A DNA stretch of 8,257 nucleotides from Candidatus Helarchaeota archaeon (GTDB lineage: Archaea; Asgardarchaeota; Lokiarchaeia; Helarchaeales; HEL-GB-A): assembly GCA_016840125.1 (NCBI GenBank), contig JAEOSY010000178.1, forward strand, positions 1 to 8,257, written 5' to 3'. The position numbers were made by a program, and so were the translations under genes. Below are positions 1-6,241 of the stretch, one piece after another; positions within the stretch are counted from its first letter, which is position 1; each line of letters begins with the position of its first letter. The notes under the pieces were generated by a model. The model did no database searches, was not told where the DNA came from, and saw only the letters and a program-made list of their open reading frames with translations.

Positions 1-1047
1 AATGCAATCGAATTTAAATTCAATGAAGACTCGATTAAAGAACTGCCTGAATATCCAAAATTTGAATTTAAGATAGAATTGGATGATGACAAATGCATCC
101 CATGTCGATATTGCGAACTGATCTGCCCCACGGATGCGATTAAAGCAGAAATAGAACTTCAGAAAAAAGATGATGTAGTTAAGTATCCTGGTAAGCCACG
201 TGGTGTAATTCCAGAGGGACTTAAAGGGAGCATTGAAATCGATGAGAAAAAATGTGTCTATTGTATGTTGTGTAGCGATTTTTGTGATGCAATTGAGATC
301 GATGAGGCAGAACCCCAACCAGACCGCCCGTATCCTGGGAAAAATCTGCGGATAAATGAAAAAAAGTGTGACTATTGTGAATTGTGTGTGAAGATCTGTC
401 CGACTGAAGTATTCAAAATTACGTGTGATTCAGATGTAAAACGCACCATTAAAGACCCCAAAATTAAGGGCACTGCAAAGATTGAGGAAGACAAGTGTAT
501 TGCGTGTGGTTGGTGTGTGCTTTGTCCAGTTGAAGCTATTAAATTGGAGAAGTTTTTTGAGGGAAAAATTGTTTTACAGAATCTAGATAAGTGTGACCCA
601 AGTGGATGCAAAGCATGTATAAAAATCTGTCCGTCCAATGCATGGTACCTCCCAAAAGACCCAAAAGAAAAGATTGCAGTAAATGAGGATTTGTGTCTTT
701 ATTGTGGGAGCTGTGAGCTTTCCTGTCCCTATAATTGTATTAAGGTGGAGCGAACTAAAGTTAGTTATCAGGGGGGCGATCTCACACAACCCTGGATAAA
801 TTCGTGGAAAGATGCTTTTGAAATCCTTTTAGGAAAAGAAATTTCAGAGAGACAAGTAAAGAGCATCCCCTTAGTAATTGAGAAAATTGAGCGGATTATT
901 AAAGAAAAGAAAGAGATTCCCATTGTTCCTGAAGAGGCATACAGTGAATATTTAAAAAGATTATCAAAAATTAAGGATCTTTTGAAGAAAGTAAAAACGA
1001 GATATTGGGTCGAGGGAAGAACTAAAAAGAAACCTCGAAGTGGTTAA
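1..1047 (+). CDS. Polyferredoxin, FwdF-like, 5'-truncated by window edge
   Basis: The frame is open from base 1 with no stop, so the gene begins outside the window; the TTG at 79 is internal. The first codons read NAIEF, which looks like the tail of another CPxxAI cluster motif. Six Cys motifs follow, at 94-129, 253-294, 367-402, 496-528, 592-633 and 694-729. Motifs 1, 3 and 6 are CX2CX2CX3CP; motif 5 is CX4CX2CX3CP; motif 2 lacks the Pro; motif 4 has only two residues between Cys 3 and 4. Each should bind a [4Fe-4S] cluster, giving a cytoplasmic electron wire. A charged helical tail of about 95 residues follows (827-1044 is Lys/Glu-rich). Six clusters plus at least one upstream would suit FwdF, the eight-cluster subunit of tungsten formylmethanofuran dehydrogenase, but a hydrogenase or Hdr-linked polyferredoxin (MvhB type) is possible. 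The polyferredoxin class is sure; the FwdF assignment is inference. Confidence 0.85.
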   Translation, partial: NAIEFKFNEDSIKELPEYPKFEFKIELDDDKCIPCRYCELICPTDAIKAEIELQKKDDVVKYPGKPRGVIPEGLKGSIEIDEKKCVYCMLCSDFCDAIEIDEAEPQPDRPYPGKNLRINEKKCDYCELCVKICPTEVFKITCDSDVKRTIKDPKIKGTAKIEEDKCIACGWCVLCPVEAIKLEKFFEGKIVLQNLDKCDPSGCKACIKICPSNAWYLPKDPKEKIAVNEDLCLYCGSCELSCPYNCIKVERTKVSYQGGDLTQPWINSWKDAFEILLGKEISERQVKSIPLVIEKIERIIKEKKEIPIVPEEAYSEYLKRLSKIKDLLKKVKTRYWVEGRTKKKPRSG

Positions 1048-1063
1048 TTATTACTCTTTTTTA
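1022..1063. terminator. Overlapping U-tract terminators between convergent genes
   Basis: The two genes converge with only 3 nt (1048-1050) between their stop codons. A T6 run at 1057-1062 on the plus strand lies 10 nt past the polyferredoxin stop, and the A5 run at 1024-1028 gives a T5 run about 22 nt past the amrS stop on the minus strand. Archaeal RNA polymerase terminates at U-rich tracts without needing a hairpin, so each gene would end inside the other's 3' end. No stable hairpin is seen. Confidence 0.35.
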
Positions 1064-2103
1064 AAAGCAGTTATTATGGGAATCGAGTAACCGCATTTAG
1101 GGCAGGTATTACCTGTTTTTAGAAGATTATGAGTAACACCAAAAATATTACGTTCAATCAATAATGCCTCACAGTCTGGGCAGTAGGTATTTTCGAGTTT
1201 GTGCTGGTGAACATTTCCGATATACACAAATTTTAATCCTTCATCGCATCCAATTTGATAGGCGTTCTCTAAAGTTTCCACGGGGGTTCGATAATTTGCC
1301 AATCCAATTTTGAGCGATTCGTAGGCAGGATGATACTGGTTACAGTGCCAGGGGGTGTTAGCACCTAACAGAGTTTTAATTTTTCTTGCGATCTCTCTCA
1401 AGAGGTTCTCTGAATCATTCTCTCGAGGAATGATGAGGGTAATTACTTCAATATGGGTACCCATTTGTTGGGCAGTTTGTAAATTGCGCCAGACAATATC
1501 TGAGTTTGCAGAGCAATATTGGTTATAAAAAGATTGATCTCCTTTCACATTTGCGCAAAAAGCACCACATCCCGCATTTATCAGTAACTTAAGTGCTTCT
1601 TCAGTCATGTACATATTAGTAACATAAGTATGATAGTATTGGGATGAGTTAATTAGTTTCATAACATCGAGAGCATACTCTAGTAATAATGTGGGTTCAT
1701 TTAAACTAAAGCTCGTTCCTTCGGAGTTGTATTTGGTAAGTAAAGTCGAAAATTTCTCCAGTGAGAGGTAGCTTTTTGGATGATCAATGGGAGTAGTTTT
1801 ACTTATTTCCCAGTTTTGGCAGAATGGACAAGAAAAATTACAACCCCAAGTACCAATAGTGAGAGCTTTTGTTCCAGGAAAAAAGTGGTAGAGGGGCTTT
1901 TTTTCGATAGGATTATTAGAGATTGAACTGATGTTCCCATACACCAAAGTATATAATTTATTCTTGAAATTAGTACGCGTCTTACAAAATCCTAATTTAC
2001 CTTCGGAAATTACACAACGCCGCGCACAGGTTACACATCGAACAGTATCATCATCAATACTCTCGTAAAGCCGGGATTCCTTGATAAATGGACCTCGATT
2101 CAA
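1051..2103 (-). CDS. amrS: AmmeMemoRadiSam system radical SAM enzyme (AmrS)
   Basis: A 350-residue radical SAM protein of the PflA-activase-like COG1180 group, closest in layout to the AmmeMemoRadiSam family. The N-terminal Cys cluster is C23-X2-C26-X3-C30 with C40. The SAM [4Fe-4S] motif is C88-X3-C92-X2-C95 (GCNFSCPFCQNW). SLNEPT at 133-138 fits the family's YNEPT element, and PWHCNQYHPAYE at 251-262 fits its PWHxxxFHP element. A C-terminal zinc-ribbon pair, C308/C311 and C334/C337, is typical of this family and absent from plain PflA activases. The start is TTG at 2103: a TAG stop lies in frame at 2158-2160 and no other ATG, GTG or TTG falls between. No strong ribosome site precedes it, consistent with coupling to the Roadblock gene 67 nt upstream. 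The usual partners, AMMECR1-domain and Memo proteins, are not in the window. The substrate is not evident from sequence. Confidence 0.87.
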   Translation of the reverse strand: MNRGPFIKESRLYESIDDDTVRCVTCARRCVISEGKLGFCKTRTNFKNKLYTLVYGNISSISNNPIEKKPLYHFFPGTKALTIGTWGCNFSCPFCQNWEISKTTPIDHPKSYLSLEKFSTLLTKYNSEGTSFSLNEPTLLLEYALDVMKLINSSQYYHTYVTNMYMTEEALKLLINAGCGAFCANVKGDQSFYNQYCSANSDIVWRNLQTAQQMGTHIEVITLIIPRENDSENLLREIARKIKTLLGANTPWHCNQYHPAYESLKIGLANYRTPVETLENAYQIGCDEGLKFVYIGNVHQHKLENTYCPDCEALLIERNIFGVTHNLLKTGNTCPKCGYSIPIITAFKKE

Positions 2104-2170
2104 CTTATACCAACCGAATAGACCTAGTTTTGATGATTTGAAGTTAAGAAATGTAACCTAAAAATCGTAC

Positions 2171-2908
2171 TTATTCTACTTGGCTCAGTGATTTAAAGTG
2201 GCGGATTATCTTTAATACTTCCCAGATTTTAACCTGATCCCCCTGAGTTAAGAGATCCCTTAAAAAAGCTGCAAAATTACCGCCCTCAACATATTTGCGA
2301 AATTCCTCTACTTCCCATATAATATTTTTCATTTCAGTACCTGGAGCAGAGGACGCCCACGAGCTTTTAGGAACAGGACGCATTTCTTCGGTTGCTGGAG
2401 CGGCTGTTTGTTGTTGTTGGAATTGGTCAGCAAATTGCTGGGGTTGTTGATAAGCTTCCTGTTGTGGTTGTTGATACTGCGGCTGGGCAGGAGCTGGGGC
2501 CATTGCGGGAGGGCCTGCTTCTGCAGGAGCGCCACCGACGACTTGGCTAAGCGCACGAGCGACATCCATGTATGCCACACCCGCTCCCCCATCAGGAGTA
2601 ACATAAGCCAGAAGTATTCTGCTTCTTTCGCTTGATGCTACGATGTGACCTTGTCCTAGAATGTTGGTGGAAACCAGACGTTCAGGAGTGCATTGCAAAG
2701 TAGAGTATTTTATCCCTTGAACGACAACTGAAGGTGATTGCTGCCGCCAAGAGTTTAAGACGCCAATAACATCAGAAGAAATATCCCAATTTGAGGTTTG
2801 AAAAACCACATTGCCCTCAGGAGTAAGGAGGGTCGCAGCTGTAATCGTAGCATTACCTGTCATCAAATCGCGAATGATATAGTCTATGGCTGAAGTATCA
2901 TCCTGCAT
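2171..2908 (-). CDS. Roadblock/LC7-domain protein with Pro/Gln-rich linker and helical C-terminus
   Basis: A 245-residue soluble protein in three parts. Residues 1-124 have the alpha-beta pattern of the Roadblock/LC7 (MglB-like) fold: an N-terminal helix, strands TAATLLTPEGNVVFQT and GQGHIVASS, strand ILLAYVTPDGGAGVAY and a last helix MDVARALSQV. Residues 125-190 are low-complexity, with Pro/Ala then Gln-rich (QPQYQQPQQ, QQPQQFADQFQQQQ). Residues 191-245 form a charged amphipathic helical segment rich in aromatic residues (IIWEVEEFRKYVE, KIWEVLKIIRHF). In known systems this fold dimerises and serves as a platform or regulator for small Ras-like GTPases; no GTPase gene is in the window. The domain is strongly expanded in Asgard archaea. 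The ATG start is supported by GAGGT 6 nt upstream. The gene probably leads a two-gene transcript with amrS. Its cellular role is unknown; the fold call is fairly sure, the GTPase link inferred. Confidence 0.8.
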   Translation of the reverse strand: MQDDTSAIDYIIRDLMTGNATITAATLLTPEGNVVFQTSNWDISSDVIGVLNSWRQQSPSVVVQGIKYSTLQCTPERLVSTNILGQGHIVASSERSRILLAYVTPDGGAGVAYMDVARALSQVVGGAPAEAGPPAMAPAPAQPQYQQPQQEAYQQPQQFADQFQQQQTAAPATEEMRPVPKSSWASSAPGTEMKNIIWEVEEFRKYVEGGNFAAFLRDLLTQGDQVKIWEVLKIIRHFKSLSQVE

Positions 2909-2914
2909 TTTTTT

Positions 2915-2919
2915 ACCTC
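2915..2919 (-). promoter_or_regulatory. Ribosome binding site of the Roadblock gene
   Basis: On the minus strand GAGGT sits 6 nt before the ATG at 2908, complementary to the archaeal 16S rRNA 3' end. It fixes the start choice. Confidence 0.7.
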
Positions 2920-2943
2920 ATTGTTTTGGAACTTTCTTCAAGC

Positions 2944-2952
2944 AATTATATT
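2944..2952 (-). promoter_or_regulatory. TATA-box candidate for the Roadblock-amrS transcript
   Basis: The minus strand reads AATATAATT. Archaeal transcription starts about 25 nt downstream, which would be near 2922, leaving a short leader that just contains the GAGGT site. Spacing fits; there is no experimental support. Confidence 0.45.
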
Positions 2953-2954
2953 CT

Positions 2955-2989
2955 CAATCACTTAAATTTGTTATCATCTTAATTGATTG
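2955..2989. repeat. Imperfect inverted repeat just upstream of the Roadblock TATA box
   Basis: The arm CAATCACTTAA (2955-2965) and the arm TTAATTGATTG (2979-2989) are reverse complements at 10 of 11 positions, separated by 13 nt. The element abuts the TATA candidate on its upstream side, where an archaeal activator or the BRE/TFB contact would lie. It could be an operator, or chance in AT-rich DNA. Confidence 0.35.
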
Positions 2990-3052
2990 CATTTTCACCC
3001 TAATAAAATAGGTTAGACATACTTCAAGAGGAAATGCAATAAAGTCCCATTC

Positions 3053-3316
3053 TTATTTCATTAGATCCTTAAATAGATATTTTCCATTCGAGGTAAGTTC
3101 TATCCGATTTTTATTTTTTGTAATACGAGACAGGTGAATTAATCCGGGAACTTCTAATTGCATCAAAGTCTGGGCTAATTTAGATTCGGATAGGTCCTGA
3201 AAATCTTTTTGTAAAAGGCGGAGCAATTCAGAGTCTAATATCACTCCTTTGTTACGGACCAATGCGTAGATGATCAGATTCTTAAGGGGGGTTGGACTCC
3301 ATACGACACCTTTCAT
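3053..3316 (-). CDS. Small winged-helix DNA-binding protein
   Basis: An 87-residue single-domain protein with winged helix-turn-helix layout. A first helix lies around 9-20 (TPLKNLIIYALV), a second around 27-38 (ILDSELLRLLQK), and a recognition-helix candidate around 43-54 (SESKLAQTLMQL). A beta-wing with basic tip follows (LSRITKNKNRIELT, 62-75) and a short last helix. No effector domain or transmembrane segment is present, so it is probably a stand-alone transcription factor. The ATG is supported by AGGAGT at 3323-3328, 6 nt upstream. The promoter region holds a perfect 8-bp-arm palindrome, which suggests autoregulation (inference). It lies 144 nt upstream of the Roadblock gene on the same strand, and that gene has its own TATA candidate. 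The exact family was not recognised. Confidence 0.7.
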   Translation of the reverse strand: MKGVVWSPTPLKNLIIYALVRNKGVILDSELLRLLQKDFQDLSESKLAQTLMQLEVPGLIHLSRITKNKNRIELTSNGKYLFKDLMK

Positions 3317-3322
3317 AGAATG

Positions 3323-3328
3323 ACTCCT
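3323..3328 (-). promoter_or_regulatory. Ribosome binding site of the winged-helix gene
   Basis: The minus strand reads AGGAGT 6 nt before the ATG at 3316, a good match to the archaeal Shine-Dalgarno consensus. Confidence 0.65.
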
Positions 3329-3365
3329 AGCGTTAAAAGTCGTCGAAAATTAAACAAAATTGATT

Positions 3366-3384
3366 GAAATTTTGCTAAAATTTC
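3366..3384. repeat. Perfect palindrome, candidate operator of the winged-helix gene
   Basis: GAAATTTT (3366-3373), spacer GCT, AAAATTTC (3377-3384): 8-bp perfect arms with a 3-nt centre. It lies 49-68 nt before the start codon and directly downstream of a TATA candidate at 3388-3395, so it would cover the expected transcription start near 3363. That is a typical repressor position in archaea. Binding by the adjacent winged-helix protein is inference. Confidence 0.45.
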
Positions 3385-3387
3385 TCG

Positions 3388-3410
3388 TTATAAAAGTCAA
3401 GAATTATAAA
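3388..3410 (-). promoter_or_regulatory. Two tandem TATA-box candidates for the winged-helix gene
   Basis: On the plus strand TTATAAAA (3388-3395) and TTATAAA (3404-3410) form a direct repeat 16 nt apart; the minus strand therefore reads TTTTATAA and TTTATAA. The nearer one would set transcription start near 3363 and a leader of about 45 nt containing AGGAGT. Which, if either, is used cannot be told. Confidence 0.4.
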
Positions 3411-3492
3411 GGATCTCTCCCTTAAAAAGAATTTGAATTAATCAATATGAGCTATTTAGAGGTATTGGAAATATTATTTTATTTTCAATGTG

Positions 3493-3588
3493 ATGGCAAA
3501 ACAGCCAACCAGTTCAAACAAACGAGGACATCAACTCCGTAAGATGACCCGAAAAAAGGTAGAAGTAGTAAAACATTTTATACGTTAA
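3493..3588 (+). CDS. Possible 31-residue highly basic small protein (doubtful)
   Basis: ATG at 3493 opens a 31-codon frame ending at TAA 3586-3588. The product is very basic and polar (contains KRGHQLRKMTRKK) and ends HFIR; 11 of 31 residues are Lys, Arg or His. Such composition would suit an RNA- or DNA-binding peptide or a tiny ribosomal protein, but I recognise no family. There is no Shine-Dalgarno within range (AGAGG at 3458-3462 is about 30 nt away), an in-frame GTG directly precedes the ATG, and only a weak AT-rich promoter (3472-3484) lies upstream. It would be the only plus-strand gene between 1047 and 6729. It could be chance. Confidence 0.25.
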   Translation: MAKQPTSSNKRGHQLRKMTRKKVEVVKHFIR

Positions 3589-3595
3589 TTTCATC

Positions 3596-3730
3596 CTAAT
3601 CATCCTTTGATGTAGCCTCTTGAAGTTCTAGGCTCCATTTTTGATAAATTTGTGCAATTTCAAGCTTATTTAATGGTACAGCTATTTCCGATGCGCGCTA
3701 AAATGATTGCGCCGCTTTAAAATGTTCCTT
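3596..3730 (-). pseudogene. Probable remnant of a lost gene, with internal TAG
   Basis: Reading right to left, one frame runs from 3730 to a TAG stop at 3596-3598 and is broken once by TAG at 3698-3700. The text before the break ends FKAAQSF; after it comes SEIAVPLN, then KLEIAQIYQKWSLELQEA and an acidic tail. This alternation of Ala, aromatic and charged residues looks like real amphipathic helices, as in the last helices of a TPR or MIT-like domain, and is unlike translated AT-rich noise. No ATG, GTG or TTG start exists in the 33-residue open part, and a TAA bounds the frame at 3731-3733. The simplest reading is the decayed 3' end of a gene whose 5' part is gone. Family unknown; chance not excluded. 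Confidence 0.35.
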
Positions 3731-3848
3731 TTAAAATTAAAAAATTTAAAATTATTAATTTAAAAAATTGTAATTTACCTCTAGAGGGGGAATTGGGGGT
3801 GGGATTTTTTTATTAATTTATAAAATGGGAAAGTTAATTCAATTTATT

Positions 3849-3866
3849 AAGAAAAAAGAGAAGATC
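3849..3866 (-). terminator. U-tract terminator of cdc48
   Basis: About 35-50 nt past the cdc48 stop the minus strand reads CTTCTCTTTTTTCTT, a pyrimidine-rich run with T6 (complement of 3852-3857). Such tracts stop archaeal RNA polymerase. No strong hairpin precedes it. Confidence 0.5.
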
Positions 3867-3898
3867 TGATAAGATGTAATGTGTCAATTAGCCGTAAT

Positions 3899-6118
3899 TT
3901 AACCGTAATGTGTTGCTCCACTGCCTTCTGTTGGAGGTCTTTTTAATTTCTTCATGCTCTTTTTATAGAAGGTTTTAACTTCTGGGAGGACTGAGGGGTG
4001 AATTCGTTTGATTGCCTCCTCGAAATGCCGGAGAAGTACCTTGTTTGCGGAGCGGTCTTCACGAAGAGCTAGGATAGCAGCTTCGTGGCAAGCGCCCTCA
4101 ATATCACTTCCAGCAAAGTCGTTTGTTATTCTAGCGAGATGGTCAAGCTTAATATCGTCTGCGAGGGGCATCTCTTTTGTGTAGATCTCGAAAATTCGCA
4201 GCCGGGTATTTAAATCAGGAGCACCAACGTAAATGATACGATCGAATCGCCCAACGCGAAGTAGAGCCCGGTCAATAATGTCAGGGCGATTAGTTGCTGC
4301 AATTACAACGACATCTCGAAGGGCTTCGAGTCCATCCATTTCAGTTAGCAGTTGGCTAATTACGCGGGCAGTCACATTAGAATCATGTGTCATTCCACGT
4401 TCAGGGGCAATGGCATCGATTTCATCAAAGAAGACAATGGCGGGAGAAGCTTGTCTAGCTTTTCGAAATACTTCACGAACTGCTTTTTCCGATTCTCCAA
4501 CCCATTTTGAGAGAATTGCGGGTCCTTTTATCGAAATGAAGTTTGCCTCGCTTTCTGTGGCGATGGCTTTTGCGAGAAGAGTTTTTCCACATCCAGGAGG
4601 ACCGACTAGAAGTACGCCCTGCGGTGGAGTAATTGCCATTCTTTTAAAGCTCTCAGGGTCTTTCAGTGGCCATTCAACAGCTTCCCGTAGTTCTTGTTTA
4701 ACTTCGTCTAACCCACCAACATCAGACCAATGGACATTGGGGATCTCAATAAGGACTTCGCGTATTGCAGATGGTTGGATTTCCTTCAAAGCAGAAAGGA
4801 AATCTTCCATGCGTACTTCAATTTGATCGAGCACTTCTGGGGGAATTTCCTCCTCTTCGATATTTATTTTTGGGAGGTACCGTCTCAGCGATTTCATGGC
4901 AGCTTCGCGCCCGAGGGCTGCAAGATCAGCCCCTACATACCCATGAGTAATGTCAGCCAGTGTTCCAAGCTCCACATCCTCAGTTAAAGGCATCCCACGG
5001 GAGTGTATCTGTAGAATTTCCTTTCGCCCATTTTTATCAGGCACCCCGATCTCGATCTCACGGTCAAATCGCCCCGGGCGGCGTAGTGCGGGGTCAAGGG
5101 CATTTGCCCTATTGGTTGCGCCAATAACCACAACTCTTCCACGTCCTTTCAGCCCGTCCATAAGGGCTAAGAGCTGGGCAACAACACGTCGTTCGACTTC
5201 ACCCGTAACCTCTTCACGTTTCGGAGCGATAGCATCAAGTTCATCAATAAACACAATGCTTGGAGCTCTCTTCTCAGCATCATCAAAAATAGTGCGAAGC
5301 CGTTTCTCCGATTCGCCATAAAATTTGCTCATAATTTCTGGACCGTTAATCGGCTTGAAAAAAGCATCAGATTCGTTCGCAACAGCCTTCACAAGAAGGG
5401 TTTTTCCACATCCAGGAGGCCCTCGAAGTAAGACGCCTTTCGGGGGATCTATTCCCAACCTTTTGAAAAGCTCAGGATGTTTCAAAGGGAGTTCAACCAT
5501 CTCACGTATTCGTTGAATTTCAGCTTTTAATCCACCAATATCTTCATAAGTGATGACTGGAATGCCCCCTGGGATGTCCTCTTTCGGATGCTCGCTCACC
5601 TTTAGGATAGTTAATTGTTTCACGACAACAATTCCTTTGGGTTTGGTAGCAATTATCTGAAAGGGCACTTCTCGGGCAATTCCAATGGGGATATAAATGA
5701 CATCGCCTTGAGTTAAGGGATAATTTAGAAGTTTCCGTTTAATGAAACTTTCAACATAAGGGTCGCCGGAAGAAATTCGCACATTAGTGGGAGCAAGCGT
5801 AATTTCTCGGCCGGTTTTTTCGCGAGCTTTCAGAACCGTGACATGTTCGCCAATAGAAACACCAGCATTTTTTCGGAGGCGTCCATCCATTCGTATTATC
5901 TTTTGTAATTGATCCTCAGAATAAGCGGGCCAAACAATAGCTGCGGTGTTGCGATTTTTTCCTTTGATTTTTACGATATCACCCGTTCTAATATTCAATT
6001 TTTTAAAAGTATCGGAGTCCAATCGAATGATAGATCGTCCAACGTCCCGTTGTTTAGCTTCTGCGACCTTTACTTCCACTTGAACGTTCGATTCCTCATT
6101 ACCATTATCTTCTTGCAT
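3899..6118 (-). CDS. cdc48: Cdc48/VAT/p97-type AAA+ ATPase
   Basis: A hexameric cytoplasmic unfoldase of 739 residues from ATG 6118. Order: double-psi barrel N-domain (about 12-175), D1 AAA (about 195-415), linker, D2 AAA (about 463-690), basic C-terminal tail. D1 has Walker A GPPGCGKT (233-240), Walker B FIDELDA (DE 292-293), ATN sensor and RRPGRFD arginine-finger region. D2 has GPPGCGKT (506-513), FFDEIDA (DE 565-566), AATNRPD and RVGRFD, with Val where RPGR is usual. Pore loops carry aromatic residues in both rings (KFYGE, KWVGE), as in archaeal VAT and unlike eukaryotic p97 D1 (KLAGE). The last residues are HYG, resembling the p97 LYG end and proteasome-docking HbYX tails. A TTG at 6127 is in frame, but GGGG at 6129-6132 is 10 nt from the ATG and only 1 nt from the TTG, so ATG is preferred. 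All key residues are intact, so it is probably active. Confidence 0.95.
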   Translation of the reverse strand: MQEDNGNEESNVQVEVKVAEAKQRDVGRSIIRLDSDTFKKLNIRTGDIVKIKGKNRNTAAIVWPAYSEDQLQKIIRMDGRLRKNAGVSIGEHVTVLKAREKTGREITLAPTNVRISSGDPYVESFIKRKLLNYPLTQGDVIYIPIGIAREVPFQIIATKPKGIVVVKQLTILKVSEHPKEDIPGGIPVITYEDIGGLKAEIQRIREMVELPLKHPELFKRLGIDPPKGVLLRGPPGCGKTLLVKAVANESDAFFKPINGPEIMSKFYGESEKRLRTIFDDAEKRAPSIVFIDELDAIAPKREEVTGEVERRVVAQLLALMDGLKGRGRVVVIGATNRANALDPALRRPGRFDREIEIGVPDKNGRKEILQIHSRGMPLTEDVELGTLADITHGYVGADLAALGREAAMKSLRRYLPKINIEEEEIPPEVLDQIEVRMEDFLSALKEIQPSAIREVLIEIPNVHWSDVGGLDEVKQELREAVEWPLKDPESFKRMAITPPQGVLLVGPPGCGKTLLAKAIATESEANFISIKGPAILSKWVGESEKAVREVFRKARQASPAIVFFDEIDAIAPERGMTHDSNVTARVISQLLTEMDGLEALRDVVVIAATNRPDIIDRALLRVGRFDRIIYVGAPDLNTRLRIFEIYTKEMPLADDIKLDHLARITNDFAGSDIEGACHEAAILALREDRSANKVLLRHFEEAIKRIHPSVLPEVKTFYKKSMKKLKRPPTEGSGATHYG

Positions 6119-6175
6119 TTTTATCAATCCCCAAAATGGTAGTAGTATATTCTGGCATTAATAGAAAGTAAACCA

Positions 6176-6183
6176 CTTTTAAA
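6176..6183 (-). promoter_or_regulatory. TATA-box candidate for cdc48
   Basis: The minus strand reads TTTAAAAG, with a purine-rich GAAAAG stretch just upstream that could serve as BRE. Initiation near 6152 would give a leader of about 33 nt. It lies within the 123-nt gap after the 108-residue gene, so cdc48 can be transcribed on its own. Confidence 0.4.
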
Positions 6184-6241
6184 GAGCTTTTCGAATAAAA
6201 ATAAATATCTTGAAATAAGCAATTTTAAAAGAGGAAAGGAT

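Larger units (their letters stand above)
3317..3898. other. 582-nt gene-poor, very AT-rich intergenic region
   Basis: No full-length conserved gene is seen. From left to right it holds the winged-helix promoter and palindrome, a doubtful plus-strand 31-codon ORF (3493-3588), a minus-strand coding remnant (3596-3730), a nearly pure A/T tract (3731-3769) with TTAAAAAATT twice (3737-3746 and 3760-3769), a CCTCTAGAGG palindrome (3778-3787), G-runs at 3786-3790, 3795-3799 and 3801-3803 followed by T7 (3805-3811), and the U-tract terminator of cdc48. No tRNA, CRISPR or transposon end was found. Confidence 0.6.

Noticed and set aside
372..789. Minus-strand open frames opposite the polyferredoxin
   Set aside because: They are antisense shadows of the Cys-rich coding frame, with no ribosome site and no recognisable domain.
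2329..2635. Open frames overlapping the Gln-rich part of the Roadblock gene, on both strands
   Set aside because: They arise from the CAA/CAG-rich repeat in other frames and lack start signals and domains.
3490..3560. C/D box RNA or tRNA-like piece (GTGATGG C-box-like, GTTCAAA T-loop-like)
   Set aside because: No CTGA D or D' box is suitably placed and no acceptor or anticodon stem can be drawn.
3698..3700. TAG as a pyrrolysine codon in the remnant frame
   Set aside because: There is no start codon upstream, a TAA closes the frame ten codons earlier, and no pyl genes or PYLIS-like structure are visible.
3700..3716. GCGC-containing hairpin (arms near 3695-3698 and 3709-3712)
   Set aside because: Only a 4-bp stem with a 10-nt loop, within the coding remnant; too weak to call.
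3786..3803. G-quadruplex
   Set aside because: Only three G-runs (5, 5 and 3), so a stable three-tier four-stranded structure from this strand is not supported.
4233..5516. Several plus-strand open frames opposite cdc48
   Set aside because: Their text is the Ser/Arg/Pro-rich pattern of antisense to a conserved AAA ATPase; the cdc48 frame is fully intact.
6125..6127. TTG at 6127 as the cdc48 start
   Set aside because: It would sit 1 nt from the G-rich ribosome site; the ATG at 6118 has workable spacing.
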